From Desulfobacterales bacterium (GTDB taxonomy: Bacteria; Desulfobacterota; UBA8473): DNA of 64,000 nt. The stretch spans positions 62,001-126,000 of the forward strand of contig JACQWO010000015.1 in the NCBI GenBank assembly GCA_016209225.1, given 5' to 3'. Shown in pieces: positions 26,897 through 35,257 of the stretch. Each line of letters begins with the position of its first letter. The first letter of the stretch is position 1. Below the pieces are notes generated by a model that saw nothing but the letters and a program-made list of their open reading frames with translations, ran no database searches and had not been told where the DNA came from. The translations under genes and the position numbers were made by a program.

Positions 26897-28063
26897 CTAA
26901 CCCATCAGGGTATTAGCAATAACTACTCTTTGAATCTGATTCGTACCCTCATAGAGCTGGGTTATCTTTGCATCCCTCATCATACGTTCCACAGGATACT
27001 CTCTTATGTAGCCATAGCCGCCAAGAACTTGAATGGCGTCCACAGTCACTTTCATGGCCGTATCAGAAGCGAAATTCTTTGACATGGATGAAAATCGAAT
27101 CACCTCAGCAGGCAATCTGCTCATATCCTTAGCCTGCTTTTCAAGTAATGATGCCGTTTTGTATAAAAGCTGCCTTGCCGCCTCTACCTGAGTCGTCATA
27201 TCAGCCAGCATAAACTGTATACCCTGAAAGGTAGAAATAGGTTTGCCAAATTGCTTTCTCTCCTTCGCATATCCAACAGCATAGTCAAGGGCACCCTGGG
27301 CTATGCCAAGGGCCTGAGCAGCTATACCCGGTCGGGAGAAGTCCAGGGTCTTCATACAGATTGCAAACCCCATCCCTTCGTCACCGAGAAGGTTCGCAGC
27401 CGGTATCCTGCAGTCCTCAAAGATTAGTTCCGTCGTATCACTTCCCCGAATCCCCAATTTTTTCTCGTGTTTGCCGACGGAAAATCCCGGGGATCCCTTT
27501 TCAACGACAAAAACACTCAAAGCCTTGGAAGACTTTGCTGTATCCGGGTCTGTCTTGGCAAAAACAGAGTAAACATTGGCAATACTGCCGTTTGTGATAA
27601 ATATCTTGGTGCCATTCAGGATGTATGCATCTCCGTCTTTTACTGCCCTTGTCTGAATACTTCCCACATCGGAACCTGCACCTGGCTCGGTTATGGCACA
27701 GGCACTAAGATGTTCTCCGCTGGCTATCTTTTGAAGAAACTTTTGCTTCTGTTCCTCACTGCCTCCCAAAAGGATTGGCAGCAAACCCAATTCCTGAACA
27801 GCAGGGATGAGTCCGGTACTGGCACATGCCTTTGATAACTCTTCAATAATAATACACAATGCCAGGGGACCTGATCCCATACCACCATACACCTCAGGGA
27901 CATCGGCACCCATAAGGGCGTTTTCCTTGAGGAGTTCCAAAATATCCCACGGGTATTCTTCTGTCTCATCTATTTCGGCTGCCCTAGGGGCAACCTTATC
28001 CACCGCGAGTTTCCTTACTGTCTGGCGGATCATCTCTTGTTCTTCAGTTAGATCATACTGCAT
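26897..28063 (-). CDS. Acyl-CoA dehydrogenase
   Basis: 388 residues with all short/medium-chain dehydrogenase landmarks: CAITEPGAGSD near 125, QFGKPISTFQG near 270 and the C-terminal QLYEGTNQIQR near 368 carrying the catalytic Glu. It oxidises an acyl-CoA to 2-enoyl-CoA, passing electrons to ETF. It lies 49 bases downstream of the enoyl-CoA hydratase gene and precedes the thiolase, in one minus-strand run. Confidence 0.92.
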   Translation of the reverse strand: MQYDLTEEQEMIRQTVRKLAVDKVAPRAAEIDETEEYPWDILELLKENALMGADVPEVYGGMGSGPLALCIIIEELSKACASTGLIPAVQELGLLPILLGGSEEQKQKFLQKIASGEHLSACAITEPGAGSDVGSIQTRAVKDGDAYILNGTKIFITNGSIANVYSVFAKTDPDTAKSSKALSVFVVEKGSPGFSVGKHEKKLGIRGSDTTELIFEDCRIPAANLLGDEGMGFAICMKTLDFSRPGIAAQALGIAQGALDYAVGYAKERKQFGKPISTFQGIQFMLADMTTQVEAARQLLYKTASLLEKQAKDMSRLPAEVIRFSSMSKNFASDTAMKVTVDAIQVLGGYGYIREYPVERMMRDAKITQLYEGTNQIQRVVIANTLMG

Positions 28064-28112
28064 TTTTCCCCTCCTTTGCGGCTATTTGGGTAATCCCTTT
28101 GACTAGGGTCTA

Positions 28113-28892
28113 TCATCTTCCCTTGAATTGTGCCTTACGCTTCTCTAAAAATGCCTTTGCCCCTTCCTTTTGATCTTCGGTTGTAAAGAGTTCACCAAAG
28201 AGTTTCTTCTCTAATTTCAGACCTTCGTTCAGGGTCATATTAACACCCTCATCTATCGCCTTTTTAGCATACTTTATAGCTATGGGACCTTTCTCCATAA
28301 TCTTCTTTGCCATGTTTTTTGCCTCTGAAACGGCTTCTCCTTTTGGGGCAATCCTATCCACAAGGCCGATTTCTTTTGCCTCAGAGGCAGTTATCATATC
28401 GCCGGTAAATATTAGTTCCTTAGCCTTACCTTTCGACACTAATCTTGGAAGTCTCTGGGTACCGCCTGCACCCGGAATAACGCCCAGGTTCACCTCTGGT
28501 TGTCCAAACTTTGCACTCTCAGAGGCAATCCTGATATCACAGGCCATAGCCAGTTCACAACCTCCTCCCAAAGCCATACCGTTAACCGCACAGATAACCA
28601 CTTTCTCAAGACCCTCGATTTTGTCAAAAACCCCTTGGAGTTCCTGAGAAAATTCCTCACCCTCTTTTTGGCCCATTTGAGGGAACAGACTTATATCCGC
28701 TCCTGCTACAAATATCTTCTCTCCTGACCCGGTCAGTACAACGGTTTTTACGGCCTCATCCTTTGCCAATTCTTCAAAAACCTCGTCTAGTTCACAGGTA
28801 GTCTTGTTATCCAGTGCATTCGCCGGCGGATGGTTAATAGTAACAACGGCTATCCCTTCTTCGACCACATAACTCACAAGGTCCCGACTCAT
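28113..28892 (-). CDS. Enoyl-CoA hydratase/isomerase
   Basis: A 259-residue crotonase-fold protein. The oxyanion-hole segments are VAGADISLF near 62 and NGMALGGGCELAMACD near 104. Glu residues are present at both catalytic positions (ALGGGCE near 112 and GQPEVNLGVIPGAGGTQR near 128), as in true hydratases. It should add water to a 2-enoyl-CoA. A GGAGG site precedes the ATG. It sits between the dehydrogenase/thiolase genes and the toxin-antitoxin-like pair. Confidence 0.92.
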   Translation of the reverse strand: MSRDLVSYVVEEGIAVVTINHPPANALDNKTTCELDEVFEELAKDEAVKTVVLTGSGEKIFVAGADISLFPQMGQKEGEEFSQELQGVFDKIEGLEKVVICAVNGMALGGGCELAMACDIRIASESAKFGQPEVNLGVIPGAGGTQRLPRLVSKGKAKELIFTGDMITASEAKEIGLVDRIAPKGEAVSEAKNMAKKIMEKGPIAIKYAKKAIDEGVNMTLNEGLKLEKKLFGELFTTEDQKEGAKAFLEKRKAQFKGR

Positions 28893-29002
28893 TATCTATC
28901 CTCCTCAATAATTTATGTCTGCTTTCAGTTAATGTTTCCAGTACAAACAAAGCCCGATAGGGTTTGATAATATTTCGTTTGTGCTGTGTTAGCGGAAGTA
29001 CC

Positions 29003-29203
29003 CTATGCAGTTTCGTATTGAAGGACTTTTAACTGCTCCGGTTTTATTCTTGCACTCAGATTGAGCATTTCAACACCTACTACTTTGCCGTCTGCATTAA
29101 AGTCCAGAATTACGCCAGGTTGGACTTCCTCAGATTCTACGATGGATGCCTCATCCAATCGGAAATACAGGGCATCGTTTCCTTTGTCCACTTTTAACCT
29201 CAT
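29003..29203 (-). CDS. DUF2283 protein, partner of DUF4258
   Basis: 66 residues opening MRLKVDKGNDALYFRLDE, with GVILDFNADGKVVGVEML in the middle, the pattern of DUF2283 proteins. The ATG overlaps the stop of the upstream DUF4258 gene by four bases, so translation is coupled. Pairs of this type are widely suspected to be toxin-antitoxin modules, with DUF2283 the likely antitoxin; this is inference. A different DUF2283 protein occurs at 56950 without a partner. Confidence 0.72.
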   Translation of the reverse strand: MRLKVDKGNDALYFRLDEASIVESEEVQPGVILDFNADGKVVGVEMLNLSARIKPEQLKVLQYETA

Positions 29204-29445
29204 TTCTGCCTCCTTACCCTACGGTCAAAAAATACTGTAACTACTTTCTTCGGTGAAACATGGGGGTTTACAACCAGATGGAGAATCCGTCCCTCATGTT
29301 CAGTAATACCTTTTAAATAATGAATATTGTTGTCCTCTCCTATATTTTTCCAATCGGAATTATCAATGGTTCGCCATACCCATTCCTCTAGAATCTCACG
29401 CTCTTTCAACATGTCTTGAGTATGTGCAGATAATTCATAATCCAT
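29200..29445 (-). CDS. DUF4258 protein, putative toxin
   Basis: 81 residues. It starts MDYELSAHTQDMLKEREI and ends VVTVFFDRRVRRQK, the arrangement of DUF4258 proteins, with a conserved N-terminal His and helix and C-terminal basic strand reminiscent of small RelE/BrnT-like RNases. It overlaps DUF2283 by four bases. The pair interrupts the catabolic block between the enoyl-CoA hydratase and the mutase genes and is preceded by a strong hairpin. Confidence 0.68.
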   Translation of the reverse strand: MDYELSAHTQDMLKEREILEEWVWRTIDNSDWKNIGEDNNIHYLKGITEHEGRILHLVVNPHVSPKKVVTVFFDRRVRRQK

Positions 29446-29479
29446 AATTAAAATCCTAAACCTATTTTACAAAATATAG

Positions 29480-29517
29480 GGCGTTTCAGATAATGTTCCA
29501 AGCGTATCTGAAACGCC
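29480..29517 (-). terminator. Strong hairpin between mutase and TA-like pair
   Basis: GGCGTTTCAGATA (29480-29492) pairs perfectly over 13 bp with TATCTGAAACGCC (29505-29517), with a 12-nt loop. On the minus strand it lies about 130 bases after the mutase stop and 35 bases before the DUF4258 start, followed by CTATATTTTG. It may end the mutase transcript. Confidence 0.55.
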
Positions 29518-29644
29518 AGGACACCTCTCTGTCTGACTTTTTTGCTACTTACCACATCCCTCTTTCATGTCTATACTATACAGTGGACTTCTGATTTTGC
29601 CCAAGCTCTTTGTACTTACATGGTTATAAATCAACATCGTTCCA

Positions 29645-31306
29645 TCAAAAGGGTGAGATCAACACCCCCATAGTATCATAATGATAACCGAATGCCTCTC
29701 TTATTGTTCCATTTATCTCACCGACAGTTCCATATGCCTTCACTGCATCTATTATAAAGGGAAGGAGGTTTTCTCCTGATTTCTTCTCTGCAACTTTCCG
29801 AAGCCTCATCAGTGTGTCTTTCAACTTTTCGTTATCCCTGGTCTTTCTCAACTCTCTGAGGCCTTCAATTTGGGTCTTTGCCGCTTCACCTGAAATCTCA
29901 TGGATATCACCTTCTATGTCCTCTTCAGGGGGTATTATGAACTCATTCACCCCAACAACTATTCTATCCTTGCTGTCTATTTCCTTCTGGTATTTATATG
30001 CTGCTTTTTCTATCTCATTGTCCAGCCATTTGCTGTCCATGGCAGCGGTTATTCCACCCATCTCTTCAATCTCATTGATTATCCTGGCAGCCTCCTCCTC
30101 TATCATATTTGTGAGGTTTTCAATATAGTAAGAACCTGCCAGAGGATCTGCCACATTGGCTACACCTGTTTCATAAGCAAGTACCTGCTGGGTTCTGAGG
30201 GCTATTCTGTGAGCCTCTTCAGTAGGTAGGGCTATTGGTTCGTCGTAAGAACAGCAGTGTAAAGACTGCACTCCGCTTAGAACAGCTGCCAGTGCCTCAT
30301 AAGCAACCCGAATGATATTATTCATGGGCTGCTGGGGAACCAGTGAACAGCCGGCAGTATGAACCCCAAACCTGAATTTTATCGACCTGGGGTCCTTTGC
30401 CTCAAATTTCTCCTTCATTATCTTTGCCCACAGCCTTCTTGCGGCTCTCAGCTTGGCTACCTCCTCAAAGAAATCTATGTGCGAAGAACAATAAAATGCC
30501 ATTCTGGGGGTAAATTCATCTATTTTCAGCCCCCTCTTCAGTGCCGCCTTGATGTATGCTATTGCCATAGAAAACCCGAACCCAATTTCCTGATATGCAT
30601 TTATTCCTGTTTCCCTCAAGTCGTATAAATTAACATTTATTGTATACCAATTGGGCATATTTTTCGTACAGTATTCTATTATATCAACGGCCGACTGAAG
30701 GCACAGGTCTGTATGGGCTGTGTTGGGGCCAAACCCGCAGTATCGACCTTTTAAGGGTTCATTTTGAATGGTCCCCTTTACCGTGGATATATCAACCCCT
30801 CTGTTCTCTGCTAGGGCTATATATTGAGCCAGCACAATGGGGGCAGTACATGTGGAGACGACTATGGATACACTGACTTTATCTATGGGTATCCCTTCCA
30901 TCAGACTCTCCATATCCTTTAGGGAGGAGAGAGGAACACCAATAACTCCGATCTCTCCTTCGGCCAGGGGATGGTCAGAGTCTATCCCAAGGGCAGTAGG
31001 CAGATCATTGATAAAATTCAACCCACTCTGCCCCTCCTCTGTCAGATATTTAAGTCTCTTATTTGTGTCTGCAGGGGTCCCAAACCCGCAAAGCTCCCGC
31101 TTAGTCCAGACTCTACCCCTGAACATGTTCGAATGAATCCCTCTGGTATAGGGGTAATCACCCGGATTACCTATATCTTTGGAATAGTCAACCCCACTGA
31201 GGTCATCAGGGGTATAGACTTCTTTCACTGGAAAACCGGACCAGGTCTTCAACCGTTTCGCGCCTTCATAGTATGCCTTCTCTAACTTCTCAAACTTGTC
31301 CTCCAT
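29645..31306 (-). CDS. Acyl-CoA mutase large subunit (B12-dependent family)
   Basis: 553 residues covering only the TIM-barrel catalytic domain of the methylmalonyl-CoA mutase family; no cobalamin-binding domain follows, so a separate small subunit is needed and none is in the window. Conserved segments are NPGDYPYTRG near 47, GFGTPADTN near 74, DLPTALGIDSD near 101 and KGTIQNE near 177. By eye the methylmalonyl-binding Tyr is Phe62 and the carboxylate-binding Arg is Gly191, so the substrate is probably not methylmalonyl-CoA. It neighbours an SDR and acyl-CoA dehydrogenase. Confidence 0.88.
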   Translation of the reverse strand: MEDKFEKLEKAYYEGAKRLKTWSGFPVKEVYTPDDLSGVDYSKDIGNPGDYPYTRGIHSNMFRGRVWTKRELCGFGTPADTNKRLKYLTEEGQSGLNFINDLPTALGIDSDHPLAEGEIGVIGVPLSSLKDMESLMEGIPIDKVSVSIVVSTCTAPIVLAQYIALAENRGVDISTVKGTIQNEPLKGRYCGFGPNTAHTDLCLQSAVDIIEYCTKNMPNWYTINVNLYDLRETGINAYQEIGFGFSMAIAYIKAALKRGLKIDEFTPRMAFYCSSHIDFFEEVAKLRAARRLWAKIMKEKFEAKDPRSIKFRFGVHTAGCSLVPQQPMNNIIRVAYEALAAVLSGVQSLHCCSYDEPIALPTEEAHRIALRTQQVLAYETGVANVADPLAGSYYIENLTNMIEEEAARIINEIEEMGGITAAMDSKWLDNEIEKAAYKYQKEIDSKDRIVVGVNEFIIPPEEDIEGDIHEISGEAAKTQIEGLRELRKTRDNEKLKDTLMRLRKVAEKKSGENLLPFIIDAVKAYGTVGEINGTIREAFGYHYDTMGVLISPF

Positions 31307-31381
31307 CTTATGACCTCCCTGGGATCAATGCCGCCTTCTTTTTGCTTCGAAAATGTCTTTTCATTCTGACTCCTGACTTCT

Positions 31382-32128
31382 CTACATAATAATCCCGCCG
31401 TCAACCATTAATACCTGACCGGTTACATAGCAGGCATCGTCAGAAGCCAGAAAGGCAGCAACAAGAGCTACGTCTTCCGGCAGACCAAACCTTCCCAAAG
31501 GGATCTCAGAGATAAATTTCTCCCTGAACTTTGGATTTCCTCTGATTACTTCTGTCATAGCCGTTTCAATAACCCCAGGCGCTACGGCATTAACATTAAT
31601 CCCATATTTGGCAAGCTCTCTCGCTGCTGATTTTGTGATTCCAATCACCCCTGCCTTTGCAGCTCCGTAGTTAATCTGGCCCATTGTCCCCCTTACACCT
31701 GCTACCGAGGTAACATTTACGATCTTCCCATACTTCCTTTCCATCATATGTGGAGCAACTGCTCGAATACAGTTGTAAACCCCTGTTAAATTCACGCTTA
31801 TAACCTGATCCCATTCTTCCTGTGTCATTTTGTGAAGCATGGCAGTCCTCGTAATGCCCGCATTATTAACCAGTATGTCCACCTTACCAAACTTCTCTAT
31901 GGCTGTATCTATGAGCTTTTGAGCCTCTTCTCTGCTGTTAACACCGGCCTTTACGGCAATTGCCTTTTTGCCCATTCCTTCTATCTCTTTTACTACCTTA
32001 TTCGCATTATCTACATTCACATCATTTACCACAACATCGGCACCCTGTTTTGCAAATTCCAAAGCATAGGCCCTTCCAAGCCCCTGTCCTGCACCTGTAA
32101 TAACAGCCACTTTCCCTTCCAGTCTCAT
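31382..32128 (-). CDS. SDR family 3-oxoacyl reductase/hydroxyacyl dehydrogenase (FabG-like)
   Basis: 248 residues with the complete FabG pattern: GAGQGLGRA near 12, NNAGI near 88, Ser in VTSVAG near 139, YGAAK near 153 and a C-terminal VDGG. In this setting it more likely oxidises a 3-hydroxyacyl-CoA than makes fatty acids (inference from neighbours). It is 75 bases upstream of the mutase gene. The stretch between it and the next acyl-CoA dehydrogenase gene is filled by repeat R1. Confidence 0.9.
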   Translation of the reverse strand: MRLEGKVAVITGAGQGLGRAYALEFAKQGADVVVNDVNVDNANKVVKEIEGMGKKAIAVKAGVNSREEAQKLIDTAIEKFGKVDILVNNAGITRTAMLHKMTQEEWDQVISVNLTGVYNCIRAVAPHMMERKYGKIVNVTSVAGVRGTMGQINYGAAKAGVIGITKSAARELAKYGINVNAVAPGVIETAMTEVIRGNPKFREKFISEIPLGRFGLPEDVALVAAFLASDDACYVTGQVLMVDGGIIM

Positions 32129-32151
32129 TTCATTACCTCCTTATTGTAAAT

Positions 32152-32308
32152 TTGATGAAGTCGTAAAAAGTCAAAAATCAGACGGCACAGTAAAAAGCTC
32201 CATATGCAAGGCGCGCAAATCCGAAGGAATGAGGCGTACTTACATGTACGCTGCAATGACTGAGGATGCAGCAGAACGCCGCAGATGGACTTTTTACGAA
32301 GCCGTCAA
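32152..32308 (+). repeat. Dispersed repeat R1, copy 3
   Basis: 157 bp, with the best-preserved termini: TTGATGAAGTCGTAAAAAGT on the left and GACTTTTTACGAAGCCGTCA on the right, a near-perfect inverted repeat of about 21 bp. The core is diverged from copies 1 and 2 (for example CTTACATGTACGC in place of CTTAGGGGTACGC). It lies between the SDR and acyl-CoA dehydrogenase genes, two bases from the stop codon of the latter. Confidence 0.85.
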
Positions 32309-32310
32309 AT

Positions 32311-33468
32311 TTAGCCATTGGCTCTTCTGTATCCAAGAGCATCCGTTCCAATTATCGTCTTCTGTATATTGGCAGCCCCCTCCACTATCTGGTAAATCTT
32401 TGCTTCCCGGTAGTACCTCTCTACAGGGTACTCTCCTGAAATTCCATAAGCTCCATAGAGCTTTATAGCTTGATCAGCTGCCTTTACGCCGTTCTCAGTT
32501 GCAAAGTACTTTGCCATACTGGTCTCCAGGGTATTGCGTCGCCCCTGGTCCTTCTGAACAGCACACCTGTGGGTTAGTAACCTGGCAGCCTCAGTCCCCA
32601 CAATCATATCTGCTATTATCTCCTGGTTCATCTGAAACTTACCGATAAGCTGCCCGAACTGCTCCCTCTCATTACAGTACTTTACACAAGCATCTATACA
32701 TGCCTGGGCAACTCCAACCGCACCAGCAGCACAGCTCAGACGGGTACAGTCGAGATCGGCCATAACTATGGCAAATCCTTGGCCTGTTTCCCCCAGCAGG
32801 TTTTCTTTTGGAACCTTAACGTCTTCCATAATAACCTCACCCGTAGGGCAGGCATGCCATCCAAACTTGTCCGAGATATCGGGGGTTGAAATCCCTGGAG
32901 ATTTCATGTCCAGTATAAATGCTGACATGCCCTTGTGTTTGAGACTTCTGTCTGTATAGGCAAACATCACGGCCACATCTGCCACCGACGCATAGGTGAT
33001 CCATGTCTTCGTGCCGTTTAAAATAAAATAATCTCCTTTTTCCACAGCGGTTGTCTTCATCGACGCTACATCTGATCCGGCATTTGGTTCTGTAATAGCA
33101 AAGGCGCCCAACGATTCAGCGCTCACCAATTTGGGGATATATTTCTTTTTCTGTTCCTCATTCCCAAACTTCAGTATTGTCATAGAAGTACCCATGGTTT
33201 GCATATTAAAAGGGGCTCTTAGGGAACCGCTGACTCTCGCAATCTCCTCTGTTACTATGGCATGTCCCAAAAATCCTACACCGGAACCACCGTACTCTTC
33301 AGGAATAGGACAGCCCAAGAACCCCAACTCCCCCATCTTTCTTACAATCTCCCTTTGAAACCTGTGGGCTTTTTCATCAGCATCAACCACAGGCGCAATC
33401 TCTTTGTCTGCAAAGTCCCTTGCCAATTTCTGCATCGCCAACTGTTCTTCCGTAAGATCGAAATTCAT
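32311..33468 (-). CDS. Acyl-CoA dehydrogenase
   Basis: 385 residues with AFAITEPNAGSD near 122, EQFGQLIGKFQ near 268, and a C-terminal QIVEGAANIQK in which the usual catalytic Glu is kept although the usual Thr is Ala. An acyl-CoA to enoyl-CoA oxidation with ETF as acceptor is expected. It is the first gene of the minus-strand catabolic block and has its own promoter overlapping a TetR-type palindrome. Confidence 0.91.
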   Translation of the reverse strand: MNFDLTEEQLAMQKLARDFADKEIAPVVDADEKAHRFQREIVRKMGELGFLGCPIPEEYGGSGVGFLGHAIVTEEIARVSGSLRAPFNMQTMGTSMTILKFGNEEQKKKYIPKLVSAESLGAFAITEPNAGSDVASMKTTAVEKGDYFILNGTKTWITYASVADVAVMFAYTDRSLKHKGMSAFILDMKSPGISTPDISDKFGWHACPTGEVIMEDVKVPKENLLGETGQGFAIVMADLDCTRLSCAAGAVGVAQACIDACVKYCNEREQFGQLIGKFQMNQEIIADMIVGTEAARLLTHRCAVQKDQGRRNTLETSMAKYFATENGVKAADQAIKLYGAYGISGEYPVERYYREAKIYQIVEGAANIQKTIIGTDALGYRRANG

Positions 33469-33498
33469 TATTTTGCCCCCTTAAGAATTTGTGTAAAC

Positions 33499-33564
33499 GT
33501 TCACGGTTCTCAGTTTACAGTTTGTGTTCTAGTAACCGTTAACTGCAAACCGTAAACTGTGAAC
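33499..33564. repeat. Short inverted repeat (GTTCACGGTT type)
   Basis: GTTCACGGTTCTCAGTTTAC on the left and GCAAACCGTAAACTGTGAAC on the right form an imperfect hairpin. The same GTTnACGGTTnAC wording appears in the arms of the element at 16861-17042 and at 37117-37156, so it is a recurring low-complexity repeat. It lies in the leader of the acyl-CoA dehydrogenase gene. Confidence 0.6.
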
Positions 33565-33576
33565 TATTACTCTTAC

Positions 33577-33625
33577 TGAATGACTATTCATTTTAACGAT
33601 TAACATACAGGCACTGTTTTGTCAA
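33577..33625 (-). promoter_or_regulatory. Promoter with TetR-like operator before catabolic block
   Basis: Minus strand: TTGACA (33620-33625), 17 bases, TAATCG (33597-33602), then the palindrome TGAATGACTATTCA (33577-33590) at about the transcription start. Fatty-acid pathway repressors of the TetR family bind palindromes of this kind. No TetR gene is in the window. Confidence 0.5.
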
Positions 33626-33651
33626 GGTTTTTAGTTCGATCGACAAAACCG

Positions 33652-35136
33652 TCATGGAGCAATTTGGCATGTCAATCTATCAGAGAGTGCCAGGAGGTCT
33701 TTAGACACTTCATTGTCTGTTTTTATCATGTGGAAAGGTATTGCATACTCCCTTCCTGAAAGTACAGCTGGCATTAACCGAGAGGTTCCAACCTTTAAAT
33801 AGGAAGCAACATTATAAGCCATTCTTTGAGCAAGGGTAATGTCCTGATTATTAGGTGCTGCACCTCTGATGTCTCTTGAGAAAGGCTCACACACCACCCT
33901 TTTATTGATCTTTATACCTGTCTGTTTCAGTTCTTCGTAAAAATACTCTGCTGCATTCATCTTTTTCCCTTTTGCTTCCCTTTCTTCCCTTTTATAGCCT
34001 TCAGCTAGAACAATTACACATTCTTCTCTCTTGTTAATTGCCTCTACTACCTTTTTATGGTCTATTTCGCTGCTGGGAAGAACAGCCAGGTGGGCGCGTG
34101 CCCCAAGACAAGAATGTAAAGCGTGGAATCCGCCTCGAGCCCCCATCATTTCTACAATGTACACCCTTTTATGGGTTCTTGCATCTGCCATATATGACCT
34201 TATCTTTTCAGAACCAACCTCTATACCTGTATGCTGGCCTATACAATCGGTTCCAGATAAATCACTATCGATTGTGACTGGAATAAAAAATGTTTGAACA
34301 GAGGCTGGAATAAACTCGCACAGTGAGCACAACCCTCTAAGAGTACCATCGCCACCAATGGCAATAATGCTTTTTACCTTTTTCTTTCTGGCTGTTATGG
34401 CAGCTTTTTCTACAATCTCTTTATTTTTAAATTCACTGTATCGCTCACTCCTCAACATTGCACCCCTGGCTTCAGAAAGGGGAGCCACATGGTAAACTCC
34501 AGAGATATGATCCAGTTTCTTGAAAAGAACCGGATCATACACTAAACGGACAAAATCATCATCCCCCCCCAGCACCAATGATTTAAATCCTTCCCTGGCA
34601 GCATAGACTTCTCTTCCTTGGTCTTCAAGATGTTGGGTTATAAAAGCAGTAACAGGATTATATCCTGGGGCACATCCACCGTCCTCTATGAGCAAAACAT
34701 CAAACTCAGAGAACATTCTTTTCCATTCAAAGGCTGATTTTTTAATCTTAGACATGACTTTCTGAGCCACCCTAAGCCTTACTTGAAGCTCCCCAGCATC
34801 AACTGGTGTGGTTAAATAGTCATCTGCGCCTTCATTCATAAATTTAATCATCTCTCCCTTCTCCTCTAAGGGGGCTGTGACTATGAAATATATACCGGAA
34901 TATGCGGAGTCAGGATTATCTTTCAAACGTTTGCACAACTCCTTTGCGTCCATTCCTGGCATTTTAAGAGAGCAGATAACAATATCAGGAACTGCCTTTT
35001 CCGACATCTTTAATGCCTCTTTACTATTCTTTGCTTCCCACAATAAGTAATCCTTGTTTTTCCCAAGTTGGTTCATATACAGTTTTCGTGTTTCTGCATC
35101 ATTTTCCACCACTAAAATACGACACTTTTCTATCAT
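33652..35136 (-). CDS. Degenerate receiver domain fused to phosphofructokinase
   Basis: 494 residues. Residues 1-125 have the CheY-like receiver pattern (RILVVENDAE, VPDIVICSLKMPGMD, IVTAP, EGADDYLTTPV), but the phosphoacceptor Asp is Ser56 and the invariant Lys is Thr110. Residues about 147-494 match 6-phosphofructokinase: DGGCAPGYN near 153-161, AIGGDGTLRG near 260, VTIDSDLSGTD near 290 and VEMMGARGG near 325. The GGDGT form fits ATP- rather than pyrophosphate-dependent enzymes; the Arg of the usual MGR motif is absent. A glycolytic role is possible but regulation or non-canonical substrate is as likely. It is divergent from the UbiA gene. Confidence 0.82.
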   Translation of the reverse strand: MIEKCRILVVENDAETRKLYMNQLGKNKDYLLWEAKNSKEALKMSEKAVPDIVICSLKMPGMDAKELCKRLKDNPDSAYSGIYFIVTAPLEEKGEMIKFMNEGADDYLTTPVDAGELQVRLRVAQKVMSKIKKSAFEWKRMFSEFDVLLIEDGGCAPGYNPVTAFITQHLEDQGREVYAAREGFKSLVLGGDDDFVRLVYDPVLFKKLDHISGVYHVAPLSEARGAMLRSERYSEFKNKEIVEKAAITARKKKVKSIIAIGGDGTLRGLCSLCEFIPASVQTFFIPVTIDSDLSGTDCIGQHTGIEVGSEKIRSYMADARTHKRVYIVEMMGARGGFHALHSCLGARAHLAVLPSSEIDHKKVVEAINKREECVIVLAEGYKREEREAKGKKMNAAEYFYEELKQTGIKINKRVVCEPFSRDIRGAAPNNQDITLAQRMAYNVASYLKVGTSRLMPAVLSGREYAIPFHMIKTDNEVSKDLLALSDRLTCQIAP

Positions 35137-35257
35137 TTGTATCCCCCCTTCAATTTTAATCCCCTTATATCTTAAAATAGTTGACTAGATAGTCTTTTTT
35201 TGTTATTTGTTTGTGTAAATTCATTGAGCATTATTTATATCCATGGAGGTGAAAACA

